Assembly (NCBI RefSeq): GCF_000808535.1
Contig: NZ_JWLV01000010.1
Span: 124,001 to 188,000, forward strand
Origin: Vibrio sinaloensis
GTDB lineage: Bacteria; Pseudomonadota; Gammaproteobacteria; Enterobacterales; Vibrionaceae
Direction: 5' to 3'
DNA: 64,000 bases
This document shows positions 49,364-59,524 of the stretch, one piece after another. Position numbers and translations under genes: made by a program. How positions within the stretch are numbered: the first letter of the stretch is position 1; each line of letters begins with the position of its first letter. The notes under the pieces are model-generated. The model worked only from the letters and a program-made list of their open reading frames with translations, had not been told where the DNA came from and searched no databases.

Positions 49364-49384
49364 CAACCCCAAAGTGAGAGATTA

Positions 49385-50500
49385 GTGAATTACCAAATTG
49401 TTACCGATAACGCTCTGCTAGAACAAGTTTGTCAAAAAGCGCGAGAAGTGGATGTGGTTATGCTAGACACTGAGTTTGTCCGTACGCGAACCTTCTATCC
49501 ACAGTTAGGATTGATTCAGTTGTTTGACGGCGAGCTGCTATCCCTCATTGATCCAACTGAACTTGATGAGATGACGCCATTTGTTGAACTGCTGCAAGAT
49601 ACTTCTGTACTGAAAGTGCTTCATGCCTGTGGTGAGGATCTCGAAGTCTTTCAAAACAGTTTCGGCTGCTTGCCATATCCTATGGTTGACACACAAGTCA
49701 TGGCTGCATTTTTGGGGCACGGTCTATCGACAGGGTTTGCTTCGTTAGTTGAACATTATTTGCAGGTTGAACTCGATAAAAGTGAGTCGCGAACAGATTG
49801 GTTAGCTCGCCCGTTAACCGACAAGCAGCTAGATTATGCCGCAGCAGATGTGTTCTACCTGTTGCCACTGTATGAAAAGTTATTGAATGCAGTAACAGAA
49901 GCTGGCTGGTGGGAAGCCGCTCAACAAGAGAGCGACCTTTTGGCCGCTAAGCGCATTAAAAATACCGATCCTGAGATGGCTTATCTCGATGTCAAGGGGG
50001 CTTGGCAGCTAAAACCACGTGAGTTAGCAATACTAAAACCACTGGCGACATGGCGTTATAAAGAAGCAGTCCGTCGTGACTTAGCATTGAATTTTATCTT
50101 CAAAGAGAATGACTTGTTGAACGTGGCGAGATTGGGCTTACAAAATCGCCAGCGAATGGAACAAGAGGGGATGGACTCACGTTCAGTCCAGCGCCATGCT
50201 ACGCGCATCATCTCTATTGTAAAATTGGCTCGCGGCATCTCTCCGGAAGAGTACCCAGAGAAAATCGAGCGTCTTATGGACATGCCAGGCTACAAGCAAA
50301 AATTCAAACTTCTGAAAGATGAAGTGAAGCATGCCTCCCAGGCTTCTGGTTTAGCGACCGAATTTATTGCATCAAAGAAGCAGCTCAATCAAGTCATTAG
50401 TTGGGTGTGGAAGAAGGACAGAGACCCCGCAAAACTTCCCGATGTGATGCAGGGATGGCGTTTACAGTTAGTTGGGGAGAAACTCAATAAACTGCTGTAG
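49385..50500 (+). CDS. rnd: Ribonuclease D
   Basis: A 3'-5' exonuclease that helps mature tRNA and other small RNAs. The 371-residue protein has the DEDDy exonuclease fold (LDTEFVRT, LHACGEDLEVF, DYAAADVFYL) and C-terminal HRDC domains. Homologues start MNYQ, so the GTG at 49385 is chosen, not the ATG at 49340, which lies in the repeat element. E. coli rnd also follows fadD, and a UUG start and inefficient leader control it there. Confidence 0.94.
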   Translation: MNYQIVTDNALLEQVCQKAREVDVVMLDTEFVRTRTFYPQLGLIQLFDGELLSLIDPTELDEMTPFVELLQDTSVLKVLHACGEDLEVFQNSFGCLPYPMVDTQVMAAFLGHGLSTGFASLVEHYLQVELDKSESRTDWLARPLTDKQLDYAAADVFYLLPLYEKLLNAVTEAGWWEAAQQESDLLAAKRIKNTDPEMAYLDVKGAWQLKPRELAILKPLATWRYKEAVRRDLALNFIFKENDLLNVARLGLQNRQRMEQEGMDSRSVQRHATRIISIVKLARGISPEEYPEKIERLMDMPGYKQKFKLLKDEVKHASQASGLATEFIASKKQLNQVISWVWKKDRDPAKLPDVMQGWRLQLVGEKLNKLL

Positions 50501-50524
50501 CTTCCGTTAGTTAATGCAGAAATA

Positions 50525-50554
50525 AAAAGGGCTTCCAAATGGAAGCCCTTTTTT
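50525..50554. terminator. Terminator between rnd and the SulP gene
   Basis: Twelve-base perfect stem (50525-50536 with 50541-50552), AAAT loop, with A and T runs on both sides. It can serve both convergent genes. Confidence 0.85.
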
Positions 50555-50567
50555 ACAATTGTTCGAG

Positions 50568-52127
50568 TTAGCCTGCAAGTACGTCGGTTGCGACTTTATA
50601 GCTAGGATCTTCTTTGACATTGATTTCCACTAGGCTACCTGCTTTGTCGAGTAGTTTACGGCAATCTGGGCTCAAGTGGCGAAGGTGTAACGTTTTGCCC
50701 TGTGCAGCGTAACGCTCGGCTAGGGTTTCAATCGCTTCGATCGCTGAGTGGTCGGTGACACGCGAGTCGGCAAAGTCAACAATAACGTCTACAGGGTCTT
50801 TGTGAGCATCAAAGATCTCAAGGAAGTTTGCAACAGAACCAAAGAATACAGGACCGTGAATCTTATACTCTTTTGAACCCTCTTCGTTGATACATGTGTC
50901 AGCGTAGATGTGTTTTGCATGTTGCCAAGCAAACATTAGTGCAGATGCGATAACACCAACGAAAACAGCGACTGCTAAATCAGTCAGAACGGTTACAACC
51001 GTTACCAGGACGATAACGAAGAAATCTTGTTTTGGTACTCGGCGAGCAAGTTTGAAGGTTGCCCATTCAAATGTACCGATAACCACCATGAACATCACGC
51101 CCACTAGTGCAGCCAGAGGAATCATTTCAATGAGAGATGAAGCAAACAAAATGAACATCAACAGTGCAACGGCAGCAACAATACCTGAAAGTCGACCACG
51201 ACCACCGGAGTTTACGTTGATCATTGACTGACCAATCATCGCACAACCACCCATAGCACCAAAGACTGAACAGGTCATGTTAGCCATACCTTGACCGATA
51301 CACTCACGGTTAGATTGACCACGCGTGTTAGTCATTTCGTCGAGAACAGTAAGCGTCAGTAGAGATTCAATCAAGCCAATCGCAGCCAAGATAATGGCGT
51401 ACGGAAGGATGATTTGCAGCGTTTCAAATGTAAATGGAACAGCTGGAATTGAGAAAGTCGGTAGCGAGCCCGCAAGTGTCGCGGCTTCATCGCCTGACAT
51501 CGTGCGTAGGAAATCGACAACGGTGCGTGTTTCAAGATCCAAACCCACAACCAATGCCGTGACGGTGACAATCGCCACAAGTGACGAAGGAACGGCAGTA
51601 GTAAACTTAGGCAAGAAGTGAATAATCGCCATGGTGAGTGCAACCAGACCTAGCATCAGCATCATTTGGTCAGACGGTAGCCATGTCAACGCACCCGTAA
51701 GATCCGGCGCTTTAAATTGGCCAAGCTGCGCAAGGAAGATAACAATCGCTAAACCATTCACGAAACCAATCATTACAGGGTGAGGAACAATACGGATGAA
51801 CTTACCAAGCTTAAATAGACCAGCAGCAACTTGGAGAATACCTGCGAGTAAGATAGCGGCAAACAAGTATTGAACACCGTGGGTTGCGACCAATGAAACC
51901 ATAACAACGGCCATTGCACCTGTTGCACCAGAGATCATACCTGGGCGACCACCAAAGATTGAGGTGATTAAACCAACGATGAAGGCAGCGTATAAGCCAA
52001 CCATAGGGTCAACGCCTGCGACGAATGCAAATGCAACCGCTTCAGGAACCAGTGCTAACGCAACCGTTAGACCAGAGAGCACGTCGTTTTTGACGGAGTG
52101 CTTAGAAAATTGTGGAAATTCAAACAT
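50568..52127 (-). CDS. SulP-family anion transporter with STAS domain
   Basis: A 519-residue inner-membrane transporter of the SulP (SLC26) family. About ten to eleven hydrophobic helices (1-about 410) include the [15 protein letters not shown] first-helix signature; the C-terminal cytoplasmic STAS domain has [16 protein letters not shown]. The substrate, which may be sulfate, bicarbonate or a dicarboxylate, cannot be read from sequence; BicA-like bacterial members transport bicarbonate. The start ATG at 52127 has only a weak GAG upstream. Confidence 0.9.
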   Translation of the reverse strand: MFEFPQFSKHSVKNDVLSGLTVALALVPEAVAFAFVAGVDPMVGLYAAFIVGLITSIFGGRPGMISGATGAMAVVMVSLVATHGVQYLFAAILLAGILQVAAGLFKLGKFIRIVPHPVMIGFVNGLAIVIFLAQLGQFKAPDLTGALTWLPSDQMMLMLGLVALTMAIIHFLPKFTTAVPSSLVAIVTVTALVVGLDLETRTVVDFLRTMSGDEAATLAGSLPTFSIPAVPFTFETLQIILPYAIILAAIGLIESLLTLTVLDEMTNTRGQSNRECIGQGMANMTCSVFGAMGGCAMIGQSMINVNSGGRGRLSGIVAAVALLMFILFASSLIEMIPLAALVGVMFMVVIGTFEWATFKLARRVPKQDFFVIVLVTVVTVLTDLAVAVFVGVIASALMFAWQHAKHIYADTCINEEGSKEYKIHGPVFFGSVANFLEIFDAHKDPVDVIVDFADSRVTDHSAIEAIETLAERYAAQGKTLHLRHLSPDCRKLLDKAGSLVEINVKEDPSYKVATDVLAG

Positions 52128-52446
52128 GCTTACTCAGTTTTGCTAAGTGTGTAGAAGGAGTCTGAATTAAGCTTTAGTGAGCACCAAGTAAAATGCAATG
52201 TAAAAGAGCAGAGTGTTTAAAGCTATTGCTCAGCGTAAACGCCGCTAGTTAGATATAGCGATATGAGCAGAATTCAGTTCGAGTCGGCGAATGCTACCGA
52301 AAAGTGTGATTAAGTTCAAGAATGAACCCTATATTGACTAATATTTGTGATTAATAACAGATACGTAGTCGTGATGAATTTTACACATAAAAAAACAGCT
52401 CCTAGTATAGGAGCTGTTTCGTTTGAGTACTTGTTCGAGTACTAAA
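52128..52446. other. Intergenic region between the SulP gene and rne
   Basis: About 320 bases with the rne terminator at the right and the SulP upstream region at the left. No open frame of interest is seen, and no convincing promoter could be called by eye. Confidence 0.5.
52386..52419 (-). terminator. Terminator of rne
   Basis: Eleven-base perfect stem (52393-52403 with 52409-52419), five-base loop; on the minus strand a T tract follows. Confidence 0.85.
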
Positions 52447-55446
52447 TTAGTAGCTTTGCGGCTTAGCCATCGCTGCACCCGCTTGGTTGCGAGCAACTTG
52501 GCTTCCGGCACCTTTCGACTGGTAACGTTCAGTGCGTAGAGGCGCTGCGTTAACAGTGATCTCTTTTAGCTCTGATGTTCCTGGTGCTTTTGCCATTGGC
52601 GCAGAAGCGTGACCTTTGAATGCTGGAACGACGATTTCAGTATCTTCCTTAGCAGCCTGATGCTCTTCAACCTCTGCATCTTGCTCTTTAACTGGAGCTT
52701 CAGCTTGTTCAGAGTTCACAGTTGCTACCGCTTCAGCAATCACTTCGACGGTTTCTTCAACCTGTTCTGGAGCAATATTCACCGCTTCGTTCTCAACAGG
52801 CGTTTCAACGACAGGTACTTCAACCGCTGGCGCCTCAACTCTTGGTTGTTCTACGATTGGCGCAACTTCTACTTCAACTACAGGTTGCTCACGACGCACG
52901 ATCACTTTACCCATCGCCATTTCAGGGCAAGCAAAACCGCCAAGTGCCACTTGAGTGTCCGCCGTAGCGTGTTGTTTCTTCGGTTTGCGTGTCGGCTTAG
53001 TGATGCCATAGCTTGGCATAACTTTACCCATTGCCATTTCTGGAGACGCAACCCCACCTTTACGTAGACGGAATGGGTTAGGGCGACGATCGCGACCGCG
53101 ACGACGACGTTGACCACTCGCACGTAGGTGACGCGGAGAACGACGGTTGCGACGTTGCTTCGGCTGTTGCTCTTCTTCCGAAGCCACTGCTTCTATCGCT
53201 TGCTCGACAGTTTCGGCGACTGATTCCGCCTGTACCTGTTTCACGTCTTCGACTGCTTCTGCTTGCGCTTTCTGCTGGTCTTTAACGCGAACTTGCTTAT
53301 TCAGCTTACGACGTTGACGACGCTCTTTAACTTTAGCCGTTTTTTCTTCTGCACGGTTTGGCTTTTCAGCTTGCTGTGCTTCAGATGCGAGTTTTAGACC
53401 TTCTTCAGCAACTTTGTTGTTTGTCTTCACTTCGTCACGCTTGTTACGGCGATCTTGCTTAGGCTTACGGTTCTGTTGCTTGCGGTCGTTAGTCTGTTTG
53501 TTATCGCTTGTCGCTTCATCACGTGATTGAGGCTTACGCTTGTTATCACGTTTATCTTCGCGATTATCTTTACGGTTTTCGTTACGGTTGTCGCGAGAAT
53601 TACGGCGACGGTTATCGTTACGATTTCGACGGTTGCGATTGTTGCGCTGGCCGTCTTTCTTATCCGATTTTGCCTGCTTCTCTTCAACCTTTTCCTCTTC
53701 AGCACCTGAGCCAAATAGGAAACTACCTAGCGCTTTGAAGAAGCGGCTTACTAAACCAGGTTTCGATTCTTCAGCAACAGCAGGTTTGCTTTCTTTTGCT
53801 TTAGGCGTTGGTTTAGGCGGTGTTGGCGCAGATTGAGCCGGAGATGCGAAGCCTTTAAGAACCGGTTCTTCCAGTTTCTTTGGTTTCGCGTCTACTTCTG
53901 ACACTTCACGACCTTCAGCTTCTTTCATTGCTTCCAGTTTCTTAGGAAGTAGGTAAGACAGCAGATCGAACTCTTCACCTTCACGAACACGGATTACGTC
54001 GAAGTGAGGCGTTTCCATCTCTGAGTTTGGAACAACCGTGATCTTAACTTGTTGTGTACGTTCGATGTGGTTCACTGAACGACGCTTTTCATTGAGAAGG
54101 TAAGAAGCGATTGGTACAGGCACTACAGCCAAAACTTGCGCAGTATTGTCTTTCAATGCCTCTTCTTCGATTAAACGAAGAACAGAAAGCGCTAATGATT
54201 CGTTGTCACGAACCACACCAGTACCTGTACAGCGAGGACAGATATGGTGACTTGCTTCCGCAAGAGAAGGGCTTAGGCGTTGGCGCGACATTTCAAGCAA
54301 GCCAAAGCGAGAAATACGGCCAATTTGTACGCGTGCACGATCCATACGAACGGCATCACGCAGACGGTTTTCAACTTCACGTTGGTGGCGAACTGGCGTC
54401 ATATCGATAAAGTCGATAACAACTAGACCACCTAAGTCACGAAGACGTAGCTGACGAGCAATTTCATCGGCTGCTTCAAGGTTTGTGTTTAAAGCTGTTT
54501 CTTCGATATCACCACCCTTTGTTGCGCGAGCGGAGTTGATATCAATAGAAGTCAGTGCTTCTGTTGGGTCGATAACGATTGAACCACCAGAAGGCAGGCG
54601 AACTTCACGTTGGAACGCAGATTCGATTTGGCTTTCGATTTGGTAGTGGCTAAAGAGTGGTACCTCACCGTCGTATTTCTTAACACGGTTCACGAAGTCT
54701 GGGCGAACAAGGCGGATGTGCTCAAGTGCGCGCTCGTAAATTGTGTTGCTATCGATAAGGATTTCACCGATATCACGACGTAGGTAGTCTCGGATAGCAC
54801 GAACAATGACGTTACTTTCTTGGTGAATCAAGAAAGGCGCTGCATTTGAGTCTGATGCTTGCTTGATCGCACCCCAATGGTTAAGGAGTACATTCAAATC
54901 CCACTCTAGCTCTTCCGCACTCTTGCCTACGCCAGCAGTACGTACGATTAGACCCATGCCTTGAGGCAATTCTAGAGTACTTAATGCAGCTTTCAGCTGT
55001 GTGCGCTCATCACCTTCGATACGACGAGAAATACCGCCAGCTCGAGGGTTGTTAGGCATAAGAACAAGGTAGCTACCCGCAAGAGAAATAAACGTTGTAA
55101 GTGCAGCGCCTTTGCTGCCACGTTCTTCTTTTTCGACTTGTACGATCACTTCTTGGCCTTCGGTTAGCACTTCTTTAATGCTAGGACGGCCTTGATATGT
55201 GTATCCTTCAGGGAAGTATTCGCGGGCAATTTCTTTAAGAGGGAGGAAACCGTGTCTTTCTGCACCGTAGTCAACGAAGGCAGCTTCTAGACTTGGTTCG
55301 ATGCGGGTGATACGTCCTTTGTAGATATTCGCTTTTTTCGATTCATGACCTGGACTTTCGATATCTAGATCGAAAAGTCGCTGGCCATCAACCAAAGCGA
55401 CACGCAACTCTTCTTTTTGAGTTGCGTTGATTAACATTCTTTTCAT
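52447..55446 (-). CDS. rne: Ribonuclease E
   Basis: Essential endonuclease and scaffold of the RNA degradosome. The 999-residue protein has an N-terminal catalytic half (S1 domain about 36-120; the zinc-link CPRCTGTG near 404), then a disordered tail. An amphipathic membrane-binding helix is seen in [16 protein letters not shown], followed by an arginine/asparagine-rich RNA-binding region. Short motifs recur in the tail ([20 protein letters not shown] and [10 protein letters not shown]). It is divergent from rluC as in E. coli, with a long leader for likely autoregulation. Confidence 0.97.
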   Translation of the reverse strand: MKRMLINATQKEELRVALVDGQRLFDLDIESPGHESKKANIYKGRITRIEPSLEAAFVDYGAERHGFLPLKEIAREYFPEGYTYQGRPSIKEVLTEGQEVIVQVEKEERGSKGAALTTFISLAGSYLVLMPNNPRAGGISRRIEGDERTQLKAALSTLELPQGMGLIVRTAGVGKSAEELEWDLNVLLNHWGAIKQASDSNAAPFLIHQESNVIVRAIRDYLRRDIGEILIDSNTIYERALEHIRLVRPDFVNRVKKYDGEVPLFSHYQIESQIESAFQREVRLPSGGSIVIDPTEALTSIDINSARATKGGDIEETALNTNLEAADEIARQLRLRDLGGLVVIDFIDMTPVRHQREVENRLRDAVRMDRARVQIGRISRFGLLEMSRQRLSPSLAEASHHICPRCTGTGVVRDNESLALSVLRLIEEEALKDNTAQVLAVVPVPIASYLLNEKRRSVNHIERTQQVKITVVPNSEMETPHFDVIRVREGEEFDLLSYLLPKKLEAMKEAEGREVSEVDAKPKKLEEPVLKGFASPAQSAPTPPKPTPKAKESKPAVAEESKPGLVSRFFKALGSFLFGSGAEEEKVEEKQAKSDKKDGQRNNRNRRNRNDNRRRNSRDNRNENRKDNREDKRDNKRKPQSRDEATSDNKQTNDRKQQNRKPKQDRRNKRDEVKTNNKVAEEGLKLASEAQQAEKPNRAEEKTAKVKERRQRRKLNKQVRVKDQQKAQAEAVEDVKQVQAESVAETVEQAIEAVASEEEQQPKQRRNRRSPRHLRASGQRRRRGRDRRPNPFRLRKGGVASPEMAMGKVMPSYGITKPTRKPKKQHATADTQVALGGFACPEMAMGKVIVRREQPVVEVEVAPIVEQPRVEAPAVEVPVVETPVENEAVNIAPEQVEETVEVIAEAVATVNSEQAEAPVKEQDAEVEEHQAAKEDTEIVVPAFKGHASAPMAKAPGTSELKEITVNAAPLRTERYQSKGAGSQVARNQAGAAMAKPQSY

Positions 55447-56018
55447 TGATAAATCTCGTTGTCATTTTTTTGTTTTTCTTGTTGCCTTTTTTCTCTTTCA
55501 CGGTGCCTGATCCCATGGCTTATTTCGTTGCAGCCTCCCGGCTGGAGGGATGCTCTGGGGCACTTCAGCCTCACAAGCTATTTGATCGCTTGTGAGCCGC
55601 ATAGTTGGCGGTAAATACTCAACGTGAATGAGTTATGAGTAGGGCATCAAGATTTGCTAGTTTCGAAAATGTCTTACGCCGTGTGCGGCATTTTGGTAAA
55701 TTAGCGAGCTACTCATTTAACTTGCTTTAAAATGATTGGGTTTGATTAAAATGCAACCGAATCCTTTATTGCAGGTGTGAACTATAGCAGTACCCAATAA
55801 ACTCAGCAATCTGCTTTATAATAAAACGCTAAAAAAGCTGTTTTTATTTTTCATAAGTATCTGTTTTGGAAGCGCTAACAGCCAGTTTTTTGAAAATTGT
55901 AATTAAATTGGTGGAATTTTATTCGGAGTAGAATTTGAACCCATTCTTATCGAGTGAAATTCCAGTTTGTTGCGAAGAAAATGTGAAATCACGCAACTTT
56001 GAGTGATAGAATAACCGC
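55447..56018 (-). promoter_or_regulatory. Long leader of rne and divergent promoter region
   Basis: The 572-base gap between rne and rluC holds the rne leader on the minus strand. A perfect nine-base hairpin (55570-55578 with 55588-55596) and a GC-rich dyad near 55535-55552 (CCTCC/GGAGG) are seen. E. coli rne has a 361-base structured leader (rne5 element) through which RNase E cuts its own mRNA; the same control is inferred. The rest is AT-rich with no gene seen. Confidence 0.6.
56004..56012 (+). promoter_or_regulatory. Extended -10 promoter of rluC
   Basis: TGATAGAAT (56004-56012) is an extended -10 element. A start of transcription about seven bases after it would be at the rluC ATG (56019), so the message would have almost no leader. 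The -35 region (TGAAAT at 55984-55989) is weak. Confidence 0.55.
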
Positions 56019-56963
56019 ATGAGCGAAATAAGAACAAAAGTCCAGTTTGTCGATATTGACGACGACATGGCAGGTCAGCGTATTGATAATTTCTTACGCA
56101 ACCAATTGAAAAGTATCCCTAAAAGCATGGTTTATCGAATCTTGCGTAAGGGAGAAGTGCGTGTAAACAAAAAACGCGTCAAAGCAGAATATAAGCTTCA
56201 AGCTGGGGATTTAGTCCGCATTCCACCGGTAACGATGGAAGAAAAAACCGACGAAGTTGCCCCGAGCACCAAGCTAAACAAGGTTGCAGAACTAGAGCAT
56301 ATGATTATTTATGAAGACGATCATATGCTCATATTGAATAAACCATCGGGAACGGCGGTGCATGGCGGCAGTGGGCTTAAGTTTGGTGCCATTGAAGCTC
56401 TGCGCGCGTTGCGCCCTCAAGCGCGTTTTCTTGAACTCGTGCATCGTATTGACCGTGATACATCAGGTATTTTGTTGGTGGCTAAAAAGCGTTCTGCACT
56501 GCGCCATTTGCAAGCGCAGTTCAGAGAGAAAACGGTGAAGAAGTTTTACTTTGCTTTGGTCATGGGGCAATGGAAGAGCAGCTGTAAGGTTGTTAACGCG
56601 CCTCTGTTAAAAAATGAAGTAAACAGCATTGTCCGCGTTAACCCAAATGGCAAAGTGTCGGAAACTCGATTTAAAATCATCGAGAAGTTTGCGGACGCAA
56701 CGCTTGTTCAAGCGAGTCCAATTACGGGTCGCACACACCAAATCCGAGTGCATACTCAATACACGGGTCACCCGATTGCTTGGGATGATCGCTATGGTGA
56801 CAGACGTTTCGATGCCTACACGGGTAAGGTGGGGTTGGATCGTTTGTTCCTGCACGCGGCTAATATCAAGTTCCAACATCCGTCCAACGATGAATGGATG
56901 GAAATCAACGCACCTATGGAAGCGAAGCTTGAGCGAGTGTTGGCAGGATTGCGAAAACTTTAG
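56019..56963 (+). CDS. rluC: 23S rRNA pseudouridine synthase C
   Basis: Makes pseudouridine at 955, 2504 and 2580 of 23S rRNA (E. coli numbering). The 314-residue protein has an N-terminal S4 RNA-binding domain and the RluA-type catalytic core HRIDRDTSGILLVAKK with the catalytic aspartate. It is divergent from rne, as in E. coli. No Shine-Dalgarno is seen in the 16 bases before the ATG, and an extended -10 box ends seven bases upstream, which suggests a leaderless message. Confidence 0.95.
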   Translation: MSEIRTKVQFVDIDDDMAGQRIDNFLRNQLKSIPKSMVYRILRKGEVRVNKKRVKAEYKLQAGDLVRIPPVTMEEKTDEVAPSTKLNKVAELEHMIIYEDDHMLILNKPSGTAVHGGSGLKFGAIEALRALRPQARFLELVHRIDRDTSGILLVAKKRSALRHLQAQFREKTVKKFYFALVMGQWKSSCKVVNAPLLKNEVNSIVRVNPNGKVSETRFKIIEKFADATLVQASPITGRTHQIRVHTQYTGHPIAWDDRYGDRRFDAYTGKVGLDRLFLHAANIKFQHPSNDEWMEINAPMEAKLERVLAGLRKL

Positions 56964-56987
56964 ACAAAGCAATTAGCTTTATTCATC

Positions 56988-57018
56988 AAGGGCTGACGCA
57001 AGGCGTCAGCCCTTTTCT
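56988..57018 (+). terminator. Terminator of rluC
   Basis: Twelve-base perfect stem (56988-56999 with 57003-57014), three-base loop and a TTTTCTTT tail. Confidence 0.85.
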
Positions 57019-57023
57019 TTCCC

Positions 57024-57605
57024 CTAGAGTATGCTTATCCCTTGCTTTTCTAGCATATCGATCAGGTTTATAAGAGGTAAACCGACTAAGGTGTTGGGAT
57101 CTTTGCCCTCAAGTCTTTCAAAAAGCGCAATACCTAAGCCCTCACTTTTAAAGCTGCCAGCGCAGTTAAAAGGTTCTTCTTTATCAACATAGCTTTCTAT
57201 TTGGTGTTGAGAGAGGGAGCGAAAATGGACGGTAAACGTATCAACCAGAGCCTGCGTTTCACCCGAAACACTGTTATAAACGGCAAGCCCAGTAAAAAAC
57301 TGTATAGACTTCCCGCTTTGTTGAGTTAATTGCTCGATAGCCTTTTCACGAGTATGAGGTTTACCGATAATTTTTCCATCGATAACGCAGACTTGATCGC
57401 TACCAATAACCAAGCTTGCTTGTGATGTTTGACAGGAGTTCGCTTTGCCGATGGCTAAGCGTTTGACGAGCTCAAAAGGTGTTTCGTTATCTAACGGCGT
57501 TTCATCGAAATCAGGGCTAGCTGTAATAAATGGAACTGCAAGTTTATTGAGCAGTTGGGCGCGATACGGTGAGGTAGAGGCTAAAACTAGTTGGTAATTT
57601 GGCAT
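57024..57605 (-). CDS. Maf-family nucleoside triphosphate pyrophosphatase (YceF-like)
   Basis: House-cleaning pyrophosphatase for modified nucleotides; YceF of E. coli acts on 7-methyl-GTP. The 193-residue protein has the opening LASTSPYRAQLL, the VIGSDQVC motif and DTFTVHF, and ends in LPLINLIDML, all family features. It is divergent from yceD, the same arrangement as E. coli yceF-yceD. Confidence 0.92.
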   Translation of the reverse strand: MPNYQLVLASTSPYRAQLLNKLAVPFITASPDFDETPLDNETPFELVKRLAIGKANSCQTSQASLVIGSDQVCVIDGKIIGKPHTREKAIEQLTQQSGKSIQFFTGLAVYNSVSGETQALVDTFTVHFRSLSQHQIESYVDKEEPFNCAGSFKSEGLGIALFERLEGKDPNTLVGLPLINLIDMLEKQGISIL

Positions 57606-57715
57606 TTTAATTTACAATCTAACAGCGGGTTAGTGTGAGCTTAATCGATATTATGGTTGTGATACTAGCTCTCTCGCTGGAAAGGAAAAAAAGTCCACTT
57701 TTTTGCCCTTTTTCT

Positions 57716-57744
57716 TTGACTATAAACGATTTGGAAGATAGAAT
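57716..57744 (+). promoter_or_regulatory. Sigma-70 promoter of the yceD-rpmF-plsX operon
   Basis: TTGACT (57716-57721) and TAGAAT (57739-57744) are 17 bases apart, the ideal spacing. A start about seven bases later would be near 57751, only three bases before the yceD ATG, so the first gene would be read from a nearly leaderless mRNA. Confidence 0.65.
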
Positions 57745-57753
57745 TCGCGCCCT

Positions 57754-58281
57754 ATGCAAAAGGTAAAAATACCGCGTACGATTGATCCAATGCGCGCTGC
57801 CCAGAAGCGACTAGATGTTGAAGGTATTATTCAAATTAGTCTCTTTAAGCGCTTAGTGGAGTCGGTCGAAGGCGTTAAACGCGACGCCGAAGTGTCACTG
57901 TCATTTGACTTAGATGAGCAGCGACTCGTTGTTATCTCTGGTAAAGCTAACATCGTAGTCGACTTAGAGTGTCAGCGCTGTAATGAGGTTTTCGCACATG
58001 AGTGCGATGTCCAATTCACCTATACACCGTATCGCGGTGAAAGGACTGAAGAGGAAGCACCGGAAGAGTACGATTTGGTAGATCTGAACGAGTACGGTGA
58101 ATTAGACCTAATACAGTTAGTTGAAGACGAGTTCATTCTAAACTTGCCTCAAATTGCAATGCACGACGAAGCGGACTGTAGCGTTGATTCAGATAATATG
58201 GTGTTTGGCGAAATTCCAGAAGAAATTGTGGAAGAGAAAAAACCGAATCCATTTGACGTTTTAAAAAGCTTAAAGAAGTAA
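57754..58281 (+). CDS. yceD: YceD, DUF177-family 23S rRNA accumulation protein
   Basis: A 175-residue cytoplasmic protein needed for proper 23S rRNA levels in several bacteria. MQKVKIPRTIDPMRAAQKR agrees with the E. coli start, and the CxxC (LECQRC) with a later cysteine and the VEDEFILNLP segment are family features. It is first in the operon ahead of rpmF. No Shine-Dalgarno precedes the ATG, and a good promoter ends nine bases upstream, so a leaderless message is likely. Confidence 0.92.
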   Translation: MQKVKIPRTIDPMRAAQKRLDVEGIIQISLFKRLVESVEGVKRDAEVSLSFDLDEQRLVVISGKANIVVDLECQRCNEVFAHECDVQFTYTPYRGERTEEEAPEEYDLVDLNEYGELDLIQLVEDEFILNLPQIAMHDEADCSVDSDNMVFGEIPEEIVEEKKPNPFDVLKSLKK

Positions 58282-58311
58282 TTCTTTAATACTTACATAG
58301 GAGTAGGGTCA

Positions 58312-58482
58312 ATGGCCGTACAAAAGAGCAAGAAATCACGTTCAATGCGTGGTATGCGTCGTTCACACGATGCCCTAACTACAGCTGCACTTTCTGTAGA
58401 CGCAACTTCAGGTGAAACTCACCTACGCCACAACGTAACTGCTGAAGGTTACTACCGTGGTAAAAAGGTTATCAACAAGTAA
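58312..58482 (+). CDS. rpmF: 50S ribosomal protein L32
   Basis: Small 56-residue ribosomal protein: [19 protein letters not shown] at the start and [11 protein letters not shown] at the end, matching bacterial L32 without the zinc cysteines, as in E. coli. AGGAG lies before the ATG. It falls between yceD and plsX as in E. coli. Confidence 0.97.
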   Translation: MAVQKSKKSRSMRGMRRSHDALTTAALSVDATSGETHLRHNVTAEGYYRGKKVINK

Positions 58483-58492
58483 GGTTGAACCT

Positions 58493-59518
58493 TTGCCTAA
58501 TATAACCGTTGCACTTGATGCAATGGGCGGGGATTTCGGTCCTCGCGTTACAGTGCCTGCCGCCGTGCAGGCACTGTCGCATTTCCCAGAGCTAAAAGTG
58601 ATCCTACTAGGTGATCAAACTTCGATCACAACTCAATTATCTTCTCTTGGTTATCAGCCAGATTCTCGCTTGAGCATTCAACACTGTGACCGAGTGATCT
58701 CCAACTCAGAAAAACCGTCTCTCGCGCTAAGAAATAGCAACGGCACTTCCATGGGCATGGCAATTGATGCGGTCGCTCAAGGCGATGCGGATGCCTGTGT
58801 TAGCGGAGGAAACACTGGCGCTTTGATGGCGTTATCACGTTTTCGCTTAAAGCTTTTGCCTGGAATCGAGCGACCAGCCCTGATTTCGGCTTTGCCAACC
58901 GCTTCTGGTAGCAAAACCTGGATGTTAGATCTAGGGGCAAACGTTTCTAGTGATGCTGATTCGCTCTTCCAATTTGCGGTAATGGGTAGTGCGTTGGCGG
59001 AACAATACTTACAACGACCACCCCGTGTAGCGATCCTTAACATTGGTGCTGAAGAAATAAAAGGCAACGATCTTGTCAAGCGCTGTGCTGAGATGCTCTC
59101 TGCTACGCAGTCGGTCAATTTTGTAGGCTACATTGAAGGTAATCAATTGTTGCATGACGCCGCAGATGTCGTTGTGTGTGACGGCTTTGTGGGAAATGTA
59201 TGTTTAAAAGCTTGCGAAGGTACAGCCCAGCTTTTTATAGATAAGTTGAAATCGAGCATGATGTCCTCATCTATAAAGGGTTGGATTGCAAGAAAATTAT
59301 TTTCCAGCTTATTTAATGAGCTAAAAACACTGAACCCCGACCAGTATAACGGTGCAAGTTTGCTAGGATTGCGCGGCATTGTCATAAAAAGCCATGGAAG
59401 CGCTGACGTTAACGCCGTCATCAATGCAATTGGTGAGGCGTTGCACGAGGTCAAACGACAAGTACCCAGCCGTATTAGCGATCGTTTGGAAGCGGTTTTA
59501 CTCGAGAGGCATTATTAG
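58493..59518 (+). CDS. plsX: Phosphate acyltransferase PlsX
   Basis: Makes acyl-phosphate from acyl-ACP for phospholipid synthesis. The 341-residue protein begins PNITVALDAMGGDFGP, with the GNTGALM and NPDQYNGASLLGLRG motifs. No ATG is near; a TTG at 58493, eight bases after AAGG at 58481-58484, starts where the family does. That TTG lies ten bases after the rpmF stop, so translation may be coupled to L32. fabH follows six bases after the stop. Confidence 0.93.
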   Translation: MPNITVALDAMGGDFGPRVTVPAAVQALSHFPELKVILLGDQTSITTQLSSLGYQPDSRLSIQHCDRVISNSEKPSLALRNSNGTSMGMAIDAVAQGDADACVSGGNTGALMALSRFRLKLLPGIERPALISALPTASGSKTWMLDLGANVSSDADSLFQFAVMGSALAEQYLQRPPRVAILNIGAEEIKGNDLVKRCAEMLSATQSVNFVGYIEGNQLLHDAADVVVCDGFVGNVCLKACEGTAQLFIDKLKSSMMSSSIKGWIARKLFSSLFNELKTLNPDQYNGASLLGLRGIVIKSHGSADVNAVINAIGEALHEVKRQVPSRISDRLEAVLLERHY

Positions 59519-59524
59519 GTCTTC

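Noticed and set aside
52609..53067. 152-codon open frame on the plus strand inside rne
   Set aside because: It is the reverse of the low-complexity RNase E tail and has biased composition; no start signals.
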